A DNA stretch of 37,988 nt from Nocardiopsis halotolerans DSM 44410. GTDB lineage: Bacteria > Actinomycetota > Actinomycetes > Streptosporangiales > Streptosporangiaceae. Positions 1 to 8,196 of the stretch are shown piece after piece; the first letter of the stretch is position 1, and every line of letters begins with the position of its first letter. A program made the translations under genes and the position numbers. The stretch is from positions 1 through 37,988 of the forward strand of contig NZ_ANAX01000223.1 in assembly GCF_000341065.1 (NCBI RefSeq), read 5' to 3'. The notes beneath the pieces were generated by a model. That model was given only the letters and a program-made list of their open reading frames with translations. It was not told the DNA's origin and did no database searches.

Positions 1-678
1 GTCGTCGGCCGGGGCGTTCCCCTCGTCGGCCTCCGGAGCGTCCGTGGCCCCGGGCGACTCCGGCTCGGCCGGCGCGCTCGGGTCCCCGCTCTCCTCGGGG
101 GAGGTCGGATCGGCCGGATCGGTCGGGCCGACCGGGTCGGTCGGCTCGGGGGACTCGTCCGGGGTCTCCTCCTCGGCCGGAGGCGTGGAGGGCTCCTCCT
201 CGGGGGCGGTCGGCTCCGGCTCCTCAAGGGGCTCCGCGCAGTCGACCTTGAAGACCTTGTGCTTGGCGTCGCTACTGTGCTGCCCCTCGAAGGTCCAGTC
301 GAGTTTGTAGTGCCCGTCATCGAGCTGGAGGATCTCCGTGCTGCCCGAGCCGTCCCCGTCGAGGACGAGGGTGCCGTCCAGCACGACGTCGCTCCAACCG
401 CCGCCGTCCTCCGGCTTGGCCAGGATCTCCCAGGACACCTCCTGGACCTCGTCGAAGTTGTCGGCGACGACCTGGAACTCGCAGACCTTGGGCTCGTTGC
501 GGTTGTCGTCCTCGGAGGTGGCGGGATCGTGGATCTTCACGGTCCCGTTGTCGCCGGGAGGGCTGGCGGGGGAGGCGGCGAACGCCGTGGAGGCGCCGCC
601 GACGACGGCGCCCATGGCCAGGGTGGCGCCGAGGAACAGACGGGCGCCGAACGCGCCCGCACCGGGAGTGGGGGACAA
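1..678 (-). CDS. Secreted LPXTG-type surface protein, partial (runs off left edge)
   Basis: The frame is open from a TTG at 678 to base 1 (226 codons, no stop), so the C-terminus lies outside the window. TTG is chosen because an AGGAG sits 6 bases upstream and a signal peptide follows at once: a short N-terminus, a hydrophobic core (about residues 10-30) and an AFAAS cleavage-like site. The next ~100 residues form a compact domain (GTVKIHDPAT, KVCEFQVVADNFD, HYKLDWTFEG, KHKVFKVDC) with two cysteines. It resembles a family of actinomycete cell-wall proteins that end in an LPXTG sorting signal. From about residue 150 the chain is a Pro/Glu/Asp/Ser-rich stalk, typical of wall-spanning regions. 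The LPXTG motif itself would be off the edge, so sortase anchoring is inferred. No enzyme motif is seen. Confidence 0.8.
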   Translation of the reverse strand, partial: MSPTPGAGAFGARLFLGATLAMGAVVGGASTAFAASPASPPGDNGTVKIHDPATSEDDNRNEPKVCEFQVVADNFDEVQEVSWEILAKPEDGGGWSDVVLDGTLVLDGDGSGSTEILQLDDGHYKLDWTFEGQHSSDAKHKVFKVDCAEPLEEPEPTAPEEEPSTPPAEEETPDESPEPTDPVGPTDPADPTSPEESGDPSAPAEPESPGATDAPEADEGNAPADD

Positions 679-823
679 GGGGACTCCTGGGGTTAGAGAT
701 ACCCGCGTGACAGAAGCGGGCTCACGTGCGAAGAGTGAGTCGAACCTATCGCCATTCCCATGTGTAAGGGCCGATACCCGTATTACAGATCGCCAAAAAT
801 ACGGAACGCCTTCCCCGGACGGG

Positions 824-1153
824 TCAGGCATCGACGGCCAGAGTCCACACCATCATCGATCCGAGGGTCAGGGAGAAGACCACCGACATCACGAACACCG
901 ACACCTGTGGCCAGCGTGTCCGCCCGGTCTCCGTCGGGGCCCGGACGAGGAACCACGCCGCGACGGTGAGGACGGCCGCCGTCAGACCCACGCCGAACGC
1001 GCAGAGGACCAGTGGTGTGACCTGCCCGACCCAACGGTGACCGGTCTCCGGCCAGGGCACGAAGCCCAGGGAGAGGAACACGATCCGCAGCCGACCCAGC
1101 AGACGCTGGAGGATCAGGGCGCGGTGGCGCAACATGAGGGAGATCAGGAGCAC
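824..1153 (-). CDS. Small hypothetical membrane protein
   Basis: 109 codons from a GTG at 1153. The chain has a basic N-terminus (LRHRALILQRLLGRLR) and two clear hydrophobic segments, about residues 45-68 (VTPLVLCAFGVGLTAAVLTVAAWFLV) and 82-105 (VSVFVMSVVFSLTLGSMMVWTL), joined by a charged loop (RAPTETGRTRW). This predicts a two-helix inner-membrane protein. I recognise no family. The start is uncertain: the frame stays open upstream without a better start, no strong ribosome site is visible, and an internal ATG lies at 1135. It lies apart from its neighbours and shows no operon context. The hydrophobic pattern supports a real gene better than the overlapping frames on the other strand, which read as low-complexity Arg/Pro/Gly protein. 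Confidence 0.45.
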   Translation of the reverse strand: MLLISLMLRHRALILQRLLGRLRIVFLSLGFVPWPETGHRWVGQVTPLVLCAFGVGLTAAVLTVAAWFLVRAPTETGRTRWPQVSVFVMSVVFSLTLGSMMVWTLAVDA

Positions 1154-1608
1154 GGGCGGAGCACCACCATCAGAGTCGTCACGGGTCCGGGCGAGGCCGT
1201 CCTGCCGTGGCCGGACGGACCGCCGCTGCCTCCTCCGGGAGCGGGGGCGGGGGTCGACGGAGGACCTGTCTCCAGCCTGCCGTGGACGGGATCGCCGGGG
1301 AAGTCGCCGCTGTCACGCACAGACCGTGAGGATCCGGCGGTTTCGTGATGACAAGTGTCATGCCCAGATCCCTCGGGGAGCCCCCGAGAACCCGTGGCGC
1401 GCACCGGACCGGGACGGGAGAACGCCCGGGACCGAGCGGGAGGCGCGTGCCGCGTTCGGGCGGGTCCACGTGTGCCGACGCTTCCGGCTCGCGCTCGCGC
1501 CGGAGGGGCGATACCCAGCCCGAGAAGGGTGAAACGCCGGCTTCCTCCGCCTGTGGATAGGATGCCGACCGCGAGGATCCGACACGCGCCGTGACCGAAG
1601 GAGCAGGG
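1154..1608. other. Gene-free stretch before the TPR/AAA gene
   Basis: About 455 bases with only Arg/Pro-rich shadow frames. The one clear structure is a 14-bp inverted repeat at 1348-1361. A TAGGAT at 1558-1563 could be a -10 element for the gene at 1609, but no good -35 is seen. Confidence 0.4.
1348..1361. promoter_or_regulatory. Perfect inverted repeat, candidate operator
   Basis: ATGACA-AG-TGTCAT is a perfect 6+2+6 dyad, the size of a typical dimeric repressor or response-regulator site. It lies between the leftward small membrane gene and the rightward TPR/AAA gene and could serve either. The binding protein is unknown. Confidence 0.35.
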
Positions 1609-2085
1609 ATGCCCTCCCCAGATCCCCGGCTGATCGCCAGCATGACCTCCGCCGTGACGGCATCCCCCGACGATCCGGTCCTGCGCCTGCACCTGGGCGA
1701 ACTGCTGGTGGACTCCGGGGACCTCCAGACGGCCATCCCCCACATCGCCACCGCTCTCCAGCAGGACCCCGCCTCGGAGCGGGCCCAGCAGCTGATGGCC
1801 CGGGCCCTGAACCCCGGTTCGCCACCCGCGACCGCCACCACTCCGAACCCTCCGACCACCACCCCGGGCCCTTCCGCCACGCCTCCGCCCCCGGCGGACT
1901 CCTCTCCCCCTCCGGCTCCCCGTCCGGAGTCCTCGACGCCCCGGCCCTCCAGGGAACGGGACTGGTCGGCGCCCTCCAACGACGACCACGGCCCCATGCA
2001 CCCCGACGACTACGAGTTCACCTCCTCACGCGTCACCCTCGCCAACGTCGCGGGCATGCAGACCTTGACTTCCTCTCCCTCGTGA
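1609..2085 (+). pseudogene. 5' remnant of a TPR/AAA+ ATPase gene, truncated by a TnpB element
   Basis: ATG at 1609 is chosen for the AAGGAG at 1598-1603; a GTG at 1591 is in frame. Residues ~1-65 look like tetratricopeptide helices (DDPVLRLHLGELLVDSGDLQTAI, then PASERAQQLMARAL). A ~60-residue Pro/Ser/Thr linker follows, then SSRVTLANVAGMQ. That last piece matches the segment just before Walker A in a common actinomycete AAA+ family, where it normally continues into a VKxxLE helix and the GPPGCGKT loop. Here the match stops at about base 2064, and the last codons (to the TGA at 2083-2085) are read from the right end of the inserted element. The product therefore lacks the whole ATPase domain and is probably non-functional as an ATPase. 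No rest of the AAA domain appears on the far side of the element, so host DNA was also lost. Confidence 0.75.
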
Positions 2086-2300
2086 ACGAGGGAGATTCCG
2101 ACCAGGCCTTGCGGCCCGGTGGCGCTACGCGCCTCGCGGCGCGCGCTGGTTCCTGCTTCGTCGACATGGCACCCCAGAGGTCTTGGCAGGCTGGCACGGT
2201 TCACCCCGAAGGGCTAGTCCATCCGCGCGCAAGAATGTTTCGGGCCGCGTTCACGTCCGCATGAGCCGTGTGCCCGCACGCACCGCACCGGAAGATCGAT
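2065..2300 (-). ncRNA. Candidate omega-RNA (reRNA) scaffold of the TnpB element
   Basis: TnpB proteins use an RNA made from the 3' end of tnpB and the right end of the element. Here the minus strand folds into three successive hairpins after the tnpB stop: CGCGCC/GGCGCG with a GCGA loop (2128-2143), CCGGGCC/GGCCTGG with a GCAA loop (2102-2119), and the terminal 9-bp stem (2074-2095). GNRA loops are typical of folded RNA. The scaffold would end at TCAA (2065) and the guide would be host sequence from 2064 downward. The 5' boundary given is approximate. Confidence 0.5.
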
Positions 2301-3370
2301 TGGCTCTCTCGATTCTCCGACGCGACATGCCCGCACGGGTGACAGGTCTGGGACGTGTACGCGGGATCAACCTCCACGATCTGAGTTCCGGTCCGGCGGG
2401 CCGCGTTCTGGCAGGCGAGCTTGAAGCCGTACCACCCCTGGGACAGGATCGCCCGGTTCAGCCCGGCCTTCTGCCGCACGCCTCGGCCCGGGGCGTCGGT
2501 GGTGCCCTTGGCCGAGGCGGTCATGTTCTTGGTGTTGAGCTTCTCCAGCACCACGACCGCGTTCTTGGCACACAGCGTGTGCGCGGTCTGGGCGGCGAAA
2601 TCAGCACGGCGGGCCCGCACCCGCCCGGTCAGCTTGCCCAGGGCGGCCTTGGTCCTGGCCCGGTTGTTCGAACCCTTACGCTGGCGGCACAAACGCCTGC
2701 GCAGACGGCGTTCACGCTCAGCTTCCTTGGGGGTCTGAAACACCCGGTCGAACAGGTCACCGTCGGAGGTGGCCACCGCCACCGCCACACCCCGGTCCAC
2801 ACCGACCGCGCTGTCGGGACGCTCGTGCACCTCGGGGGTGGTCTGGCCGTCCTCGCACAACAGCGACACATACCAGTGTTCACCGTCGCGGGAGACGGTG
2901 GCCGACCGAATGGTGCCCTTGGGTGCGCGTGACCAGCGGAAGCGTACCCACCCGAGTTTGGGGAGTTTGACCCGGCCCCATTTGCGGCTCAGACGCTGGA
3001 TGCTCATCCACTTGCTGTCGGGGAAGCGGAAGGAGGGCTTCCACCGCCCCTTGGCGCGCCAGCGCACGGTGAACGTGCCATGGTCCCGGCACGCGGTGTC
3101 CAGGTCCTTCAGAGTCTGCTGGAGGATGTGGGACGGGGCGTCCTTCAGCCAGGTCTCCTCGGTCTTGGCTTCGGCGAGCTGGCGGGCTTGGAGGTGGTAG
3201 CCGCAGTAGGGCAACTGGTGGCCGCGCTGCCACCGGGACACGGCCTCACGGCGCTGTTCCAAGCCGGTGTTCCACACCGCCCGACAGATGTCGCCGTAGA
3301 TCTGGCACTGCTCGGCTTGCTCGTCGGTGAGCGCGAGCCGGTAGCGAAACCCCGTCAGCACGGTGTGCAC
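2201..3370 (-). CDS. tnpB: TnpB, RNA-guided DNA nuclease of an IS200/IS605-family element
   Basis: 389 residues, full length for TnpB. The RuvC-like acidic residues are all present: D192 in VGVDRG, E276 in VVLEKL, and D372 in HADVNAA. The zinc finger lies between the last two acidic residues, with C343-x2-C346 and C362-x2-C365. The N-terminal helix-turn-helix region (LTGFRYRLALTDEQAEQCQ) and basic bridge region (ERRLRRRLCRQRKGSNNR) are also intact, so the protein looks active. The GTG at 3370 gives the longest form, but the GGGGGAGG lies only one base before it; the GTG at 3361 (MLTGFRYRL) has better spacing and may be the real start. By family knowledge TnpB cuts DNA matching the guide RNA beside a short motif and helps the element persist. 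Its position on the far side of a truncated AAA gene shows a past insertion. Confidence 0.93.
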   Translation of the reverse strand: MHTVLTGFRYRLALTDEQAEQCQIYGDICRAVWNTGLEQRREAVSRWQRGHQLPYCGYHLQARQLAEAKTEETWLKDAPSHILQQTLKDLDTACRDHGTFTVRWRAKGRWKPSFRFPDSKWMSIQRLSRKWGRVKLPKLGWVRFRWSRAPKGTIRSATVSRDGEHWYVSLLCEDGQTTPEVHERPDSAVGVDRGVAVAVATSDGDLFDRVFQTPKEAERERRLRRRLCRQRKGSNNRARTKAALGKLTGRVRARRADFAAQTAHTLCAKNAVVVLEKLNTKNMTASAKGTTDAPGRGVRQKAGLNRAILSQGWYGFKLACQNAARRTGTQIVEVDPAYTSQTCHPCGHVASENRESQSIFRCGACGHTAHADVNAARNILARGWTSPSG

Positions 3371-3476
3371 ACCTCCCCCAGATCAGCACCGAACCTAGTA
3401 GTGGCCTACGACATTCCGATGGGGGCGGCTATCCCCACCCTGAAGGTCGGGGACAGCACCGCCAACGAAACCGGCC

Positions 3477-3821
3477 ATGGGCGTCCTCGGAGCGGTCGAC
3501 GAACCCGGCGTACTCGCCACCAGGATCGCCGTCACCCTCCTCCTGACCTGCCTGCCCGCCTGGCACCTGGCCAGGATCCTGGCCATCCCCGCCAACGTCC
3601 GGGGATACCTGCGCGGCTTCAACGGGTTCACGGGCTGGATGACGGGGCTGGTGCTCATGCCCGTCTCCCTCCTCGTCCTCGGACTGCTGCCCGTCCCCTG
3701 GGGGCTGTGGGGGCTCGCCCTGCTCCTGACCGGCTACCTGTGGCAGCGCTACGGGCGGAGACTGGCGCAGGCCGACATCGTGTCCCGGGAGAGGGCGAAC
3801 GACCGGTCCTCGGCCCGCTGA
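3477..3821 (+). CDS. Small membrane protein, possibly a 3' gene remnant
   Basis: 114 codons from ATG 3477. It has a hydrophobic segment at about residues 13-32 (TRIAVTLLLTCLPAWHLARILA), an amphipathic linker (NVRGYLRGFNGFTGWMTG), two adjacent hydrophobic stretches (LVLMPVSLLVLGLLPV and WGLWGLALLLTGYLW), and a charged tail. There is no ribosome site before the ATG, and the frame stays open upstream to the edge of the TnpB element. It may therefore be the C-terminal end of a longer gene whose front was lost with the AAA domain. In related actinomycetes such AAA genes can sit next to TPR proteins with C-terminal membrane helices; that link is from memory and unproven. A terminator follows at 3869. 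Confidence 0.5.
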   Translation: MGVLGAVDEPGVLATRIAVTLLLTCLPAWHLARILAIPANVRGYLRGFNGFTGWMTGLVLMPVSLLVLGLLPVPWGLWGLALLLTGYLWQRYGRRLAQADIVSRERANDRSSAR

Positions 3822-3868
3822 GGGCTCCGGAACACGGCGCTTCCGGGTTCCACGGGCTCCACGGGAGA

Positions 3869-3899
3869 AGGCGGCCACCCGGGTCCCGGATGGCCGCCT
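3869..3899. terminator. Bidirectional terminator hairpin
   Basis: AGGCGGCCA (3869-3877) pairs with TGGCCGCCT (3891-3899) around a GC-rich loop. It lies between the rightward membrane ORF and the end of the leftward peptide-transport operon, so it can serve both. Confidence 0.65.
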
Positions 3900-3912
3900 C
3901 CCGCCGGTCGGC

Positions 3913-5019
3913 TCAACCGGCGCCGTGCACGATGCGCTCGGCCATCTCCTCCCTGGGGTGGATCTCACCGGAGAGGATCTGCTCCGCGTAGTGGCAGGCC
4001 ACCCGGTGGGTGCCGCTCCCGTCGGCGCCCCGGACCGGACGCATCTCGGGCCGTTCGGTGTCGCACCGCTCCTCCTGCCGCCAGGGGCAGCGGGTGTGGA
4101 AGCGGCACCCCTTCGGCGGGTTCGCGGGCGAGGGCAGGTCACCGGCCAGCAGGATGCGCTCGCGTTCGTCCTCCACCTGCGGGTCCGGGACCGGCACCGC
4201 GGACATCAGCGACCGCGTGTACGGGTGCATCGGCGTCCCGTAGAGGTCGTCGCTGGGCGCCTCCTCCACCAGCGCGCCCAGGTACATCACCCCGACCACG
4301 TCACTGACGTGGCGGACCACCGCCAGGTCGTGCGCGATCACCAGGTAGGTCAGCCCCAGCTCCTGCTGGAGGCTCTCCAGCAGGTTGAGCACCTGCGCCT
4401 GGATCGACACGTCCAGCGCGGACACCGGCTCGTCGCAGATGATCAGGTCCGGCTCCAGCACCAGCGCGCGGGCGATGCCGATGCGCTGGCGCTGCCCCCC
4501 GGAGAACTCGTGCGGGTAGCGGGTGAGCGCCTTCGCCGACAGGCCCACCCTCTCCAGGGCGTCGACCACGCGACGGCGTTGGTCCTCCAGGACGAGCGCG
4601 CGCCGCTCCTTCCCCTCCGTCGGCCCCTCACCCTTCGCGGGGCCGCCGATGCCGTGGGTCTGCAACCCCTCCATGAGGATGGACCCGATGTTCTGCCGGG
4701 GGTTGAGGCTGCCCAACGGGTCCTGGAACACCATCTGGAGGTTCCTGCGCTCGCGGCGCATCGACTCCCCGTCCAGACCGGCCAGGTTCCGGTCGTCGAA
4801 GAGCACCTCCCCCTCGGTGACGTCCACCAACCGGAGGATCGCCCGTCCCAGGGTGGTCTTGCCGCAGCCGGACTCCCCCACCAGGCCGTAGGTCTGTCCC
4901 TGCCGGATCTCCAGGCTGACGCCGTCGACCGCGCGCACGTGGCCGACGGTGCGGTCGAAGAGCACCCCTCGCCTGATGGGGAAGTGGACCTTGAGGTCGT
5001 TGATACGCAACAGGCTCAT
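3913..5019 (-). CDS. Oligopeptide/dipeptide ABC transporter ATP-binding protein (OppF/DppF-type)
   Basis: 368 residues; ATG at 5019 overlaps the upstream TGA as ATGA, so translation is coupled. Walker A is GESGCGKTT (48-56), the Q-loop is VFQDP (97-101), the signature SGGQR (173-177), Walker B LIICDEP (192-198) and the switch histidine H230. After the nucleotide-binding domain comes the Opp/Dpp C-terminal module with the cysteine cluster GCRFHTRCP...C...C, known in this family to bind an iron-sulfur cluster. It powers import with its partner ATPase just upstream. One oddity is a hydrophilic insertion of about 20 residues (roughly 123-146, rich in Gly, Glu and Lys) between the Q-loop and the signature. 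It is the last gene of the operon, followed by a terminator. The substrate is probably peptides; no linked gene narrows it. Confidence 0.92.
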   Translation of the reverse strand: MSLLRINDLKVHFPIRRGVLFDRTVGHVRAVDGVSLEIRQGQTYGLVGESGCGKTTLGRAILRLVDVTEGEVLFDDRNLAGLDGESMRRERRNLQMVFQDPLGSLNPRQNIGSILMEGLQTHGIGGPAKGEGPTEGKERRALVLEDQRRRVVDALERVGLSAKALTRYPHEFSGGQRQRIGIARALVLEPDLIICDEPVSALDVSIQAQVLNLLESLQQELGLTYLVIAHDLAVVRHVSDVVGVMYLGALVEEAPSDDLYGTPMHPYTRSLMSAVPVPDPQVEDERERILLAGDLPSPANPPKGCRFHTRCPWRQEERCDTERPEMRPVRGADGSGTHRVACHYAEQILSGEIHPREEMAERIVHGAG

Positions 5020-6146
5020 CCCTGTGCCTCCTCCTCGTCGCCGCCGGCCACGGCCGGGCTCTCCGTCACGGGCTGGTCCGCCACGTCCGCGTGCCGCACG
5101 GGGTTCACGCACCGGTGCACGTGTTCGGCCCCGGCGCCGGACGCCCCGGCGGAGGCTCCGCCGGAACCGCCGCCCTCCACACCGGCGGCGGTGCCGACCG
5201 CCACCAGCTCGGGCGGGCCCTGGAGGCACTCCATCGTGTAGTGGTCGCAGCGGGGCGCGAACGCGCACCCCTGCGACCAGGCGATGTTGTCGTTGACCGA
5301 CCCGCGGATGGGCGTGAGCGGTTCGCCGCGCGGGGCGTCCAACCGGGGGATCGAGCTCAGCAGGCCGACCGTGTAGGGATGGGTGGGATCGGAGAACAAC
5401 GGCGTGCGCGGCGCCGTCTCCACCGCCCTCCCCGCGTAGAGGACGTTGATGTCGTCGCACAGTCCGGCGACCACGCCCAGGTCGTGGGTGATCATCAGAA
5501 GGGCGGTGCCCTCCTCGGTGACCAGGTCCCTGAGCAGCTCCAGGATCTGCGCCTGGATGGTGACGTCCAGGGCGGTGGTGGGCTCGTCGGCGATCATCAC
5601 GCGGGGTCGGCAGGCCACCGCCATGGCGATGAGCGCGCGCTGGCGCATACCGCCCGACAGCTGGTGCGGGTACTCGCGCAGCCGCCGCTTCGGGTCGGGG
5701 ATACCCACCCGGTCCAGGAGGTCGGCGGCCTCCCGGTCGGCGACCGAACCGCGCAGGCCCCGGTGTCGGCGGAGGATCTCGGTGACCTGGCGCCCGATGG
5801 GCACCACGGGGTTGAGCGAGCTGAGCGGGTCCTGGAAGATCATCGCCAGCTGCGACCCGCGCAGGTCGCGCATCCGTCTCTGCGGCAGGGTCAGAAGGTC
5901 CACCCGGTCCTCCGGCAGTCGCATGACGGCACTGCCGCCGACGCGCACCCCCCGATCGGGGAGCAGGCCCATGAGGGCGAGCGAGGTGACGCTCTTGCCG
6001 CAGCCGGACTCGCCGACCAGGCCGGTCACCCGTCCCTCCTCCAGGGTGAAGGACACCCCGTCCACGGCCCGCACCTCGTCGGAGCCGTGTCCGTCGAACA
6101 CCACGGACAGCTCGTCCACCGCCAACAGCGGCGTGCTGGAACTCAT
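5016..6146 (-). CDS. Oligopeptide/dipeptide ABC transporter ATP-binding protein (OppD/DppD-type)
   Basis: 376 residues from ATG 6146, chosen because GAGGAAG lies 5 bases before it; an in-frame GTG at 6152 overlaps the previous stop and is the alternative. Walker A is GESGCGKSV (45-53), followed by a Q-loop [11 protein letters not shown], signature LSGGMRQR, Walker [13 protein letters not shown] and switch THD. The C-terminal Opp/Dpp module has cysteines in [10 protein letters not shown] and HRCV. Unlike most relatives, the last two cysteine groups are separated by a flexible Gly/Ala/Ser-rich insert ([19 protein letters not shown]), and the tail is acidic. It overlaps both neighbours, as expected for a tightly coupled operon, and should pair with the following ATPase as a heterodimer. 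Confidence 0.92.
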   Translation of the reverse strand: MSSSTPLLAVDELSVVFDGHGSDEVRAVDGVSFTLEEGRVTGLVGESGCGKSVTSLALMGLLPDRGVRVGGSAVMRLPEDRVDLLTLPQRRMRDLRGSQLAMIFQDPLSSLNPVVPIGRQVTEILRRHRGLRGSVADREAADLLDRVGIPDPKRRLREYPHQLSGGMRQRALIAMAVACRPRVMIADEPTTALDVTIQAQILELLRDLVTEEGTALLMITHDLGVVAGLCDDINVLYAGRAVETAPRTPLFSDPTHPYTVGLLSSIPRLDAPRGEPLTPIRGSVNDNIAWSQGCAFAPRCDHYTMECLQGPPELVAVGTAAGVEGGGSGGASAGASGAGAEHVHRCVNPVRHADVADQPVTESPAVAGGDEEEAQG

Positions 6147-6148
6147 GG

Positions 6149-7192
6149 TCACTTCCTCAGCTTGGGGTCGAGCGCCTCCCGCATCGCCTCACCCAGCAGG
6201 GTGAAGCCCAGGGCGGTGACGATGATGGCCAACGCCGGGTACACGGCGAACTGCGGTGCGCTGGACAGGAACCGCTGGGCGTCGGCGAGCATGGTCCCCC
6301 ACTCCGGGAAGGCCGGGTCCGGGTTGCCCAGACCCAGGTAGGACAGGGCCGCCGCGTCGATGATGGCGGTGGCCAGGGTGAGCGTGGACTGCACGATCAC
6401 CGGGCCGAGCGAGTTCGGCAGGATGTGCACGAGCGCGATCTTGCGCTTGCGCACTCCCAGCGCGCGGGCGGCCAGCACGTAGTCGCGGCTGCCCTGGGAG
6501 AGCATCGCACCGCGCAGGAGGCGGGCGAAGATCGGGACCTGGGCGACGCCGACCGCGATCATGACCGTGGTGAGGCTGGGGCCGACGAGGGCGGCGACGG
6601 TGACCGCGAGCAGCAGGGTGGGCAGCGCCAGCATCATGTCGATGACGCGCATGACCGCATTGTCGACCCGGAGTCCCCAGCGGCCGCCGAGGACCGCCGA
6701 GGCCCCGGCCGCGCCGCCGAGCAGCGCGCCGACGCCGAAGCCGACCAGGGTGGCCACCACGCCGACCAGGAGGGTCTGGCGCGCGCCGATCACCATGCGG
6801 GAGAACTGGTCGCGGCCGAGGTTGTCCAGGCCGAGCCAGTTCTCGGCGCGCGGGCCGACGAACACGCTGCGGTTGGGGAAGACCTCGGCGCCCCAGGTCT
6901 GGGCCACGGGATCGTACGGGGCGATGAGCGGCGCGAACAGGGCCACGACGATGAACACCGCGACGATCACGGCGCCGGTGATGGCCATGGGGCTGCGGCG
7001 CATGCGGTCGAGGGCGGTGCGCCACACCCCGGCGCCGTGTCCGCCCTCCTCGCGCCCGCCCATGAGTTCGGCGAGCCGGTCGACCCTGGCCGCCTTGCGG
7101 CCGAGGAGGGGGGCGCGCCCGTCGGCGGTGTCCGCGGTTTCCGGGGCCTTCGGGGGCTCGGACCGGTTCTGGGAGCTCGGTGTCGTCGGCAT
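6149..7192 (-). CDS. Oligopeptide/dipeptide ABC transporter permease (OppC/DppC-type)
   Basis: 347 residues; the ATG at 7192 shares one base with the upstream TGA (TGATG). A ~65-residue hydrophilic N-terminus precedes the first membrane helix ([27 protein letters not shown]), which matches the OppC N-terminal domain. [21 protein letters not shown] is the usual post-helix-1 signature of this subunit. Several more helices follow, and the cytoplasmic coupling loop ([23 protein letters not shown]) is the EAA-type contact with the ATPases. The chain ends [13 protein letters not shown], typical for OppC. The N-terminal extension is longer than in many relatives. It forms the translocation path with the permease encoded just upstream. 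Confidence 0.92.
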   Translation of the reverse strand: MPTTPSSQNRSEPPKAPETADTADGRAPLLGRKAARVDRLAELMGGREEGGHGAGVWRTALDRMRRSPMAITGAVIVAVFIVVALFAPLIAPYDPVAQTWGAEVFPNRSVFVGPRAENWLGLDNLGRDQFSRMVIGARQTLLVGVVATLVGFGVGALLGGAAGASAVLGGRWGLRVDNAVMRVIDMMLALPTLLLAVTVAALVGPSLTTVMIAVGVAQVPIFARLLRGAMLSQGSRDYVLAARALGVRKRKIALVHILPNSLGPVIVQSTLTLATAIIDAAALSYLGLGNPDPAFPEWGTMLADAQRFLSSAPQFAVYPALAIIVTALGFTLLGEAMREALDPKLRK

Positions 7193-8196
7193 CACTGGGC
7201 CCGCACTCTCGGGTCGAGGAGGCTGTAGGAGATGTCCACCAGCAGGTTGATGATCACGTACATGGTCGCGATGAGCAGGATGAATCCGGTGAGGACCGGG
7301 TAGTCGCGGGTCTGCGTGGCCTCGTAGATGAACGAGCCGATTCCGGGGAAGGCGAAGACGCTCTCGGTGAGCACCGCCCCGGAGAACAGGGCCCCGGTGA
7401 GGAGTCCGACCGAGGTGACCACGGGGAGCAGGGCGTTGCGCAGCACGTGGCGGGTGCGCACGGTGTTGCGGTGCAGGCCCTTGGCGTTGGCGGTGCGCAC
7501 GTAGTCCTCGCCGACCACCTCCAGCACACTGGCGCGGGTCATGCGGACGATCACGGCGAGCGGGATCGAGGCCAGGGCGACCCCCGGAAGCGCCAGGTGG
7601 AGCAGGCCGTCCCACACCACGTCGAGCTCCCCGGTCCTGAGACCGTCCAGGATGACGAGGCCGCTGAGGTCGGTGCGGGCCAGACCGGGCGAGAGCCGGA
7701 AGGCCGAGGGGAACCACCCCAGCTGTTCGGCGAGGACCACCTTCAGGATGAAGGCGAGGAAGAACACCGGCGTGCAGATGCCCAGGAGGGATCCGCCGAC
7801 GGCCATGAAGTCCAGCGCGGTGCCGCGTCTGCGCGCGGCGAGGTAACCGAGGGGGACTCCCACGGCGACCGCGATCAGCATCGCGGTCACCGACAGTTCG
7901 AACGTGGCCGGGAAGCGCGTGAGGAACTCCTCGGTGACCGGGCGCCCGGTGGCGAGCGAGGTACCGAGGTCCCCTTCGAGGATGCGACGCAGGAAGGCGA
8001 GGTACCGAACCGTGACGGGTTCGTCCAGGCCCAGGGACTCACGCAGCTCGGCGCGCTGTTCGGGCGTCGCGTCGTCGGGGAGGAGGGCGTACTCCGGTCC
8101 GCCCGGCAGCCGTTGCAGCCAGACGAACAGCAGGATCGACAGGCCGCCCAGTGTCGGGATCAGCTGGAGGAGACGCCTGACGATGAATCGCAGCAC
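7192..8196 (-). CDS. Oligopeptide/dipeptide ABC transporter permease (OppB/DppB-type)
   Basis: 334 residues from GTG 8196 (MLRFIVRRLLQLIPTLGGLSILLF), preceded by GGCGAAGG. Longer upstream readings are Arg/Pro-rich and unlike the family. The first helix starts right at the N-terminus, the periplasmic loop carries LRESLGLDEPVTVRYLAFLRRILEGDLGTSL, and the coupling loop is DYVRTANAKGLHRNTVRTRHVLRNALLP. The end LLVDISYSLLDPRVR is a standard OppB/DppB C-terminus. About six membrane helices are predicted. The gene is the second of the operon, separated from the binding-protein gene by 339 bases holding a strong hairpin, which may lower its expression relative to the binding protein. Confidence 0.92.
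   Translation of the reverse strand: MLRFIVRRLLQLIPTLGGLSILLFVWLQRLPGGPEYALLPDDATPEQRAELRESLGLDEPVTVRYLAFLRRILEGDLGTSLATGRPVTEEFLTRFPATFELSVTAMLIAVAVGVPLGYLAARRRGTALDFMAVGGSLLGICTPVFFLAFILKVVLAEQLGWFPSAFRLSPGLARTDLSGLVILDGLRTGELDVVWDGLLHLALPGVALASIPLAVIVRMTRASVLEVVGEDYVRTANAKGLHRNTVRTRHVLRNALLPVVTSVGLLTGALFSGAVLTESVFAFPGIGSFIYEATQTRDYPVLTGFILLIATMYVIINLLVDISYSLLDPRVRAQ

Larger units (their letters stand above)
2065..3445 (-). mobile_element. TnpB-only IS200/IS605-family element (IS1341-like)
   Basis: The element carries tnpB on the minus strand and no tnpA (Y1 transposase), so it would need help in trans to move. The right end is clear: a 9-bp stem (2074-2095, TGAA loop) followed by TTGA at 2065-2068, which reads TCAA on the minus strand, a usual terminal sequence in this family. 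Host coding similarity stops at 2064. The left end is less certain: a short hairpin TGGGG/CCCCA at 3420-3437 lies upstream of tnpB, and the boundary should fall between about 3438 and 3476. As expected for this family there are no terminal inverted repeats or obvious target duplication. Confidence 0.8.

Noticed and set aside
1591-2085. Reading the truncated TPR/AAA gene as a normal small protein
   Set aside because: The last seven codons come from the element's right end, and the match to the AAA family stops abruptly before Walker A.
2065-3445. A tnpA (Y1 transposase) gene within the TnpB element
   Set aside because: No frame in or beside the element shows the HUH motif or the size of tnpA; the element carries tnpB only.
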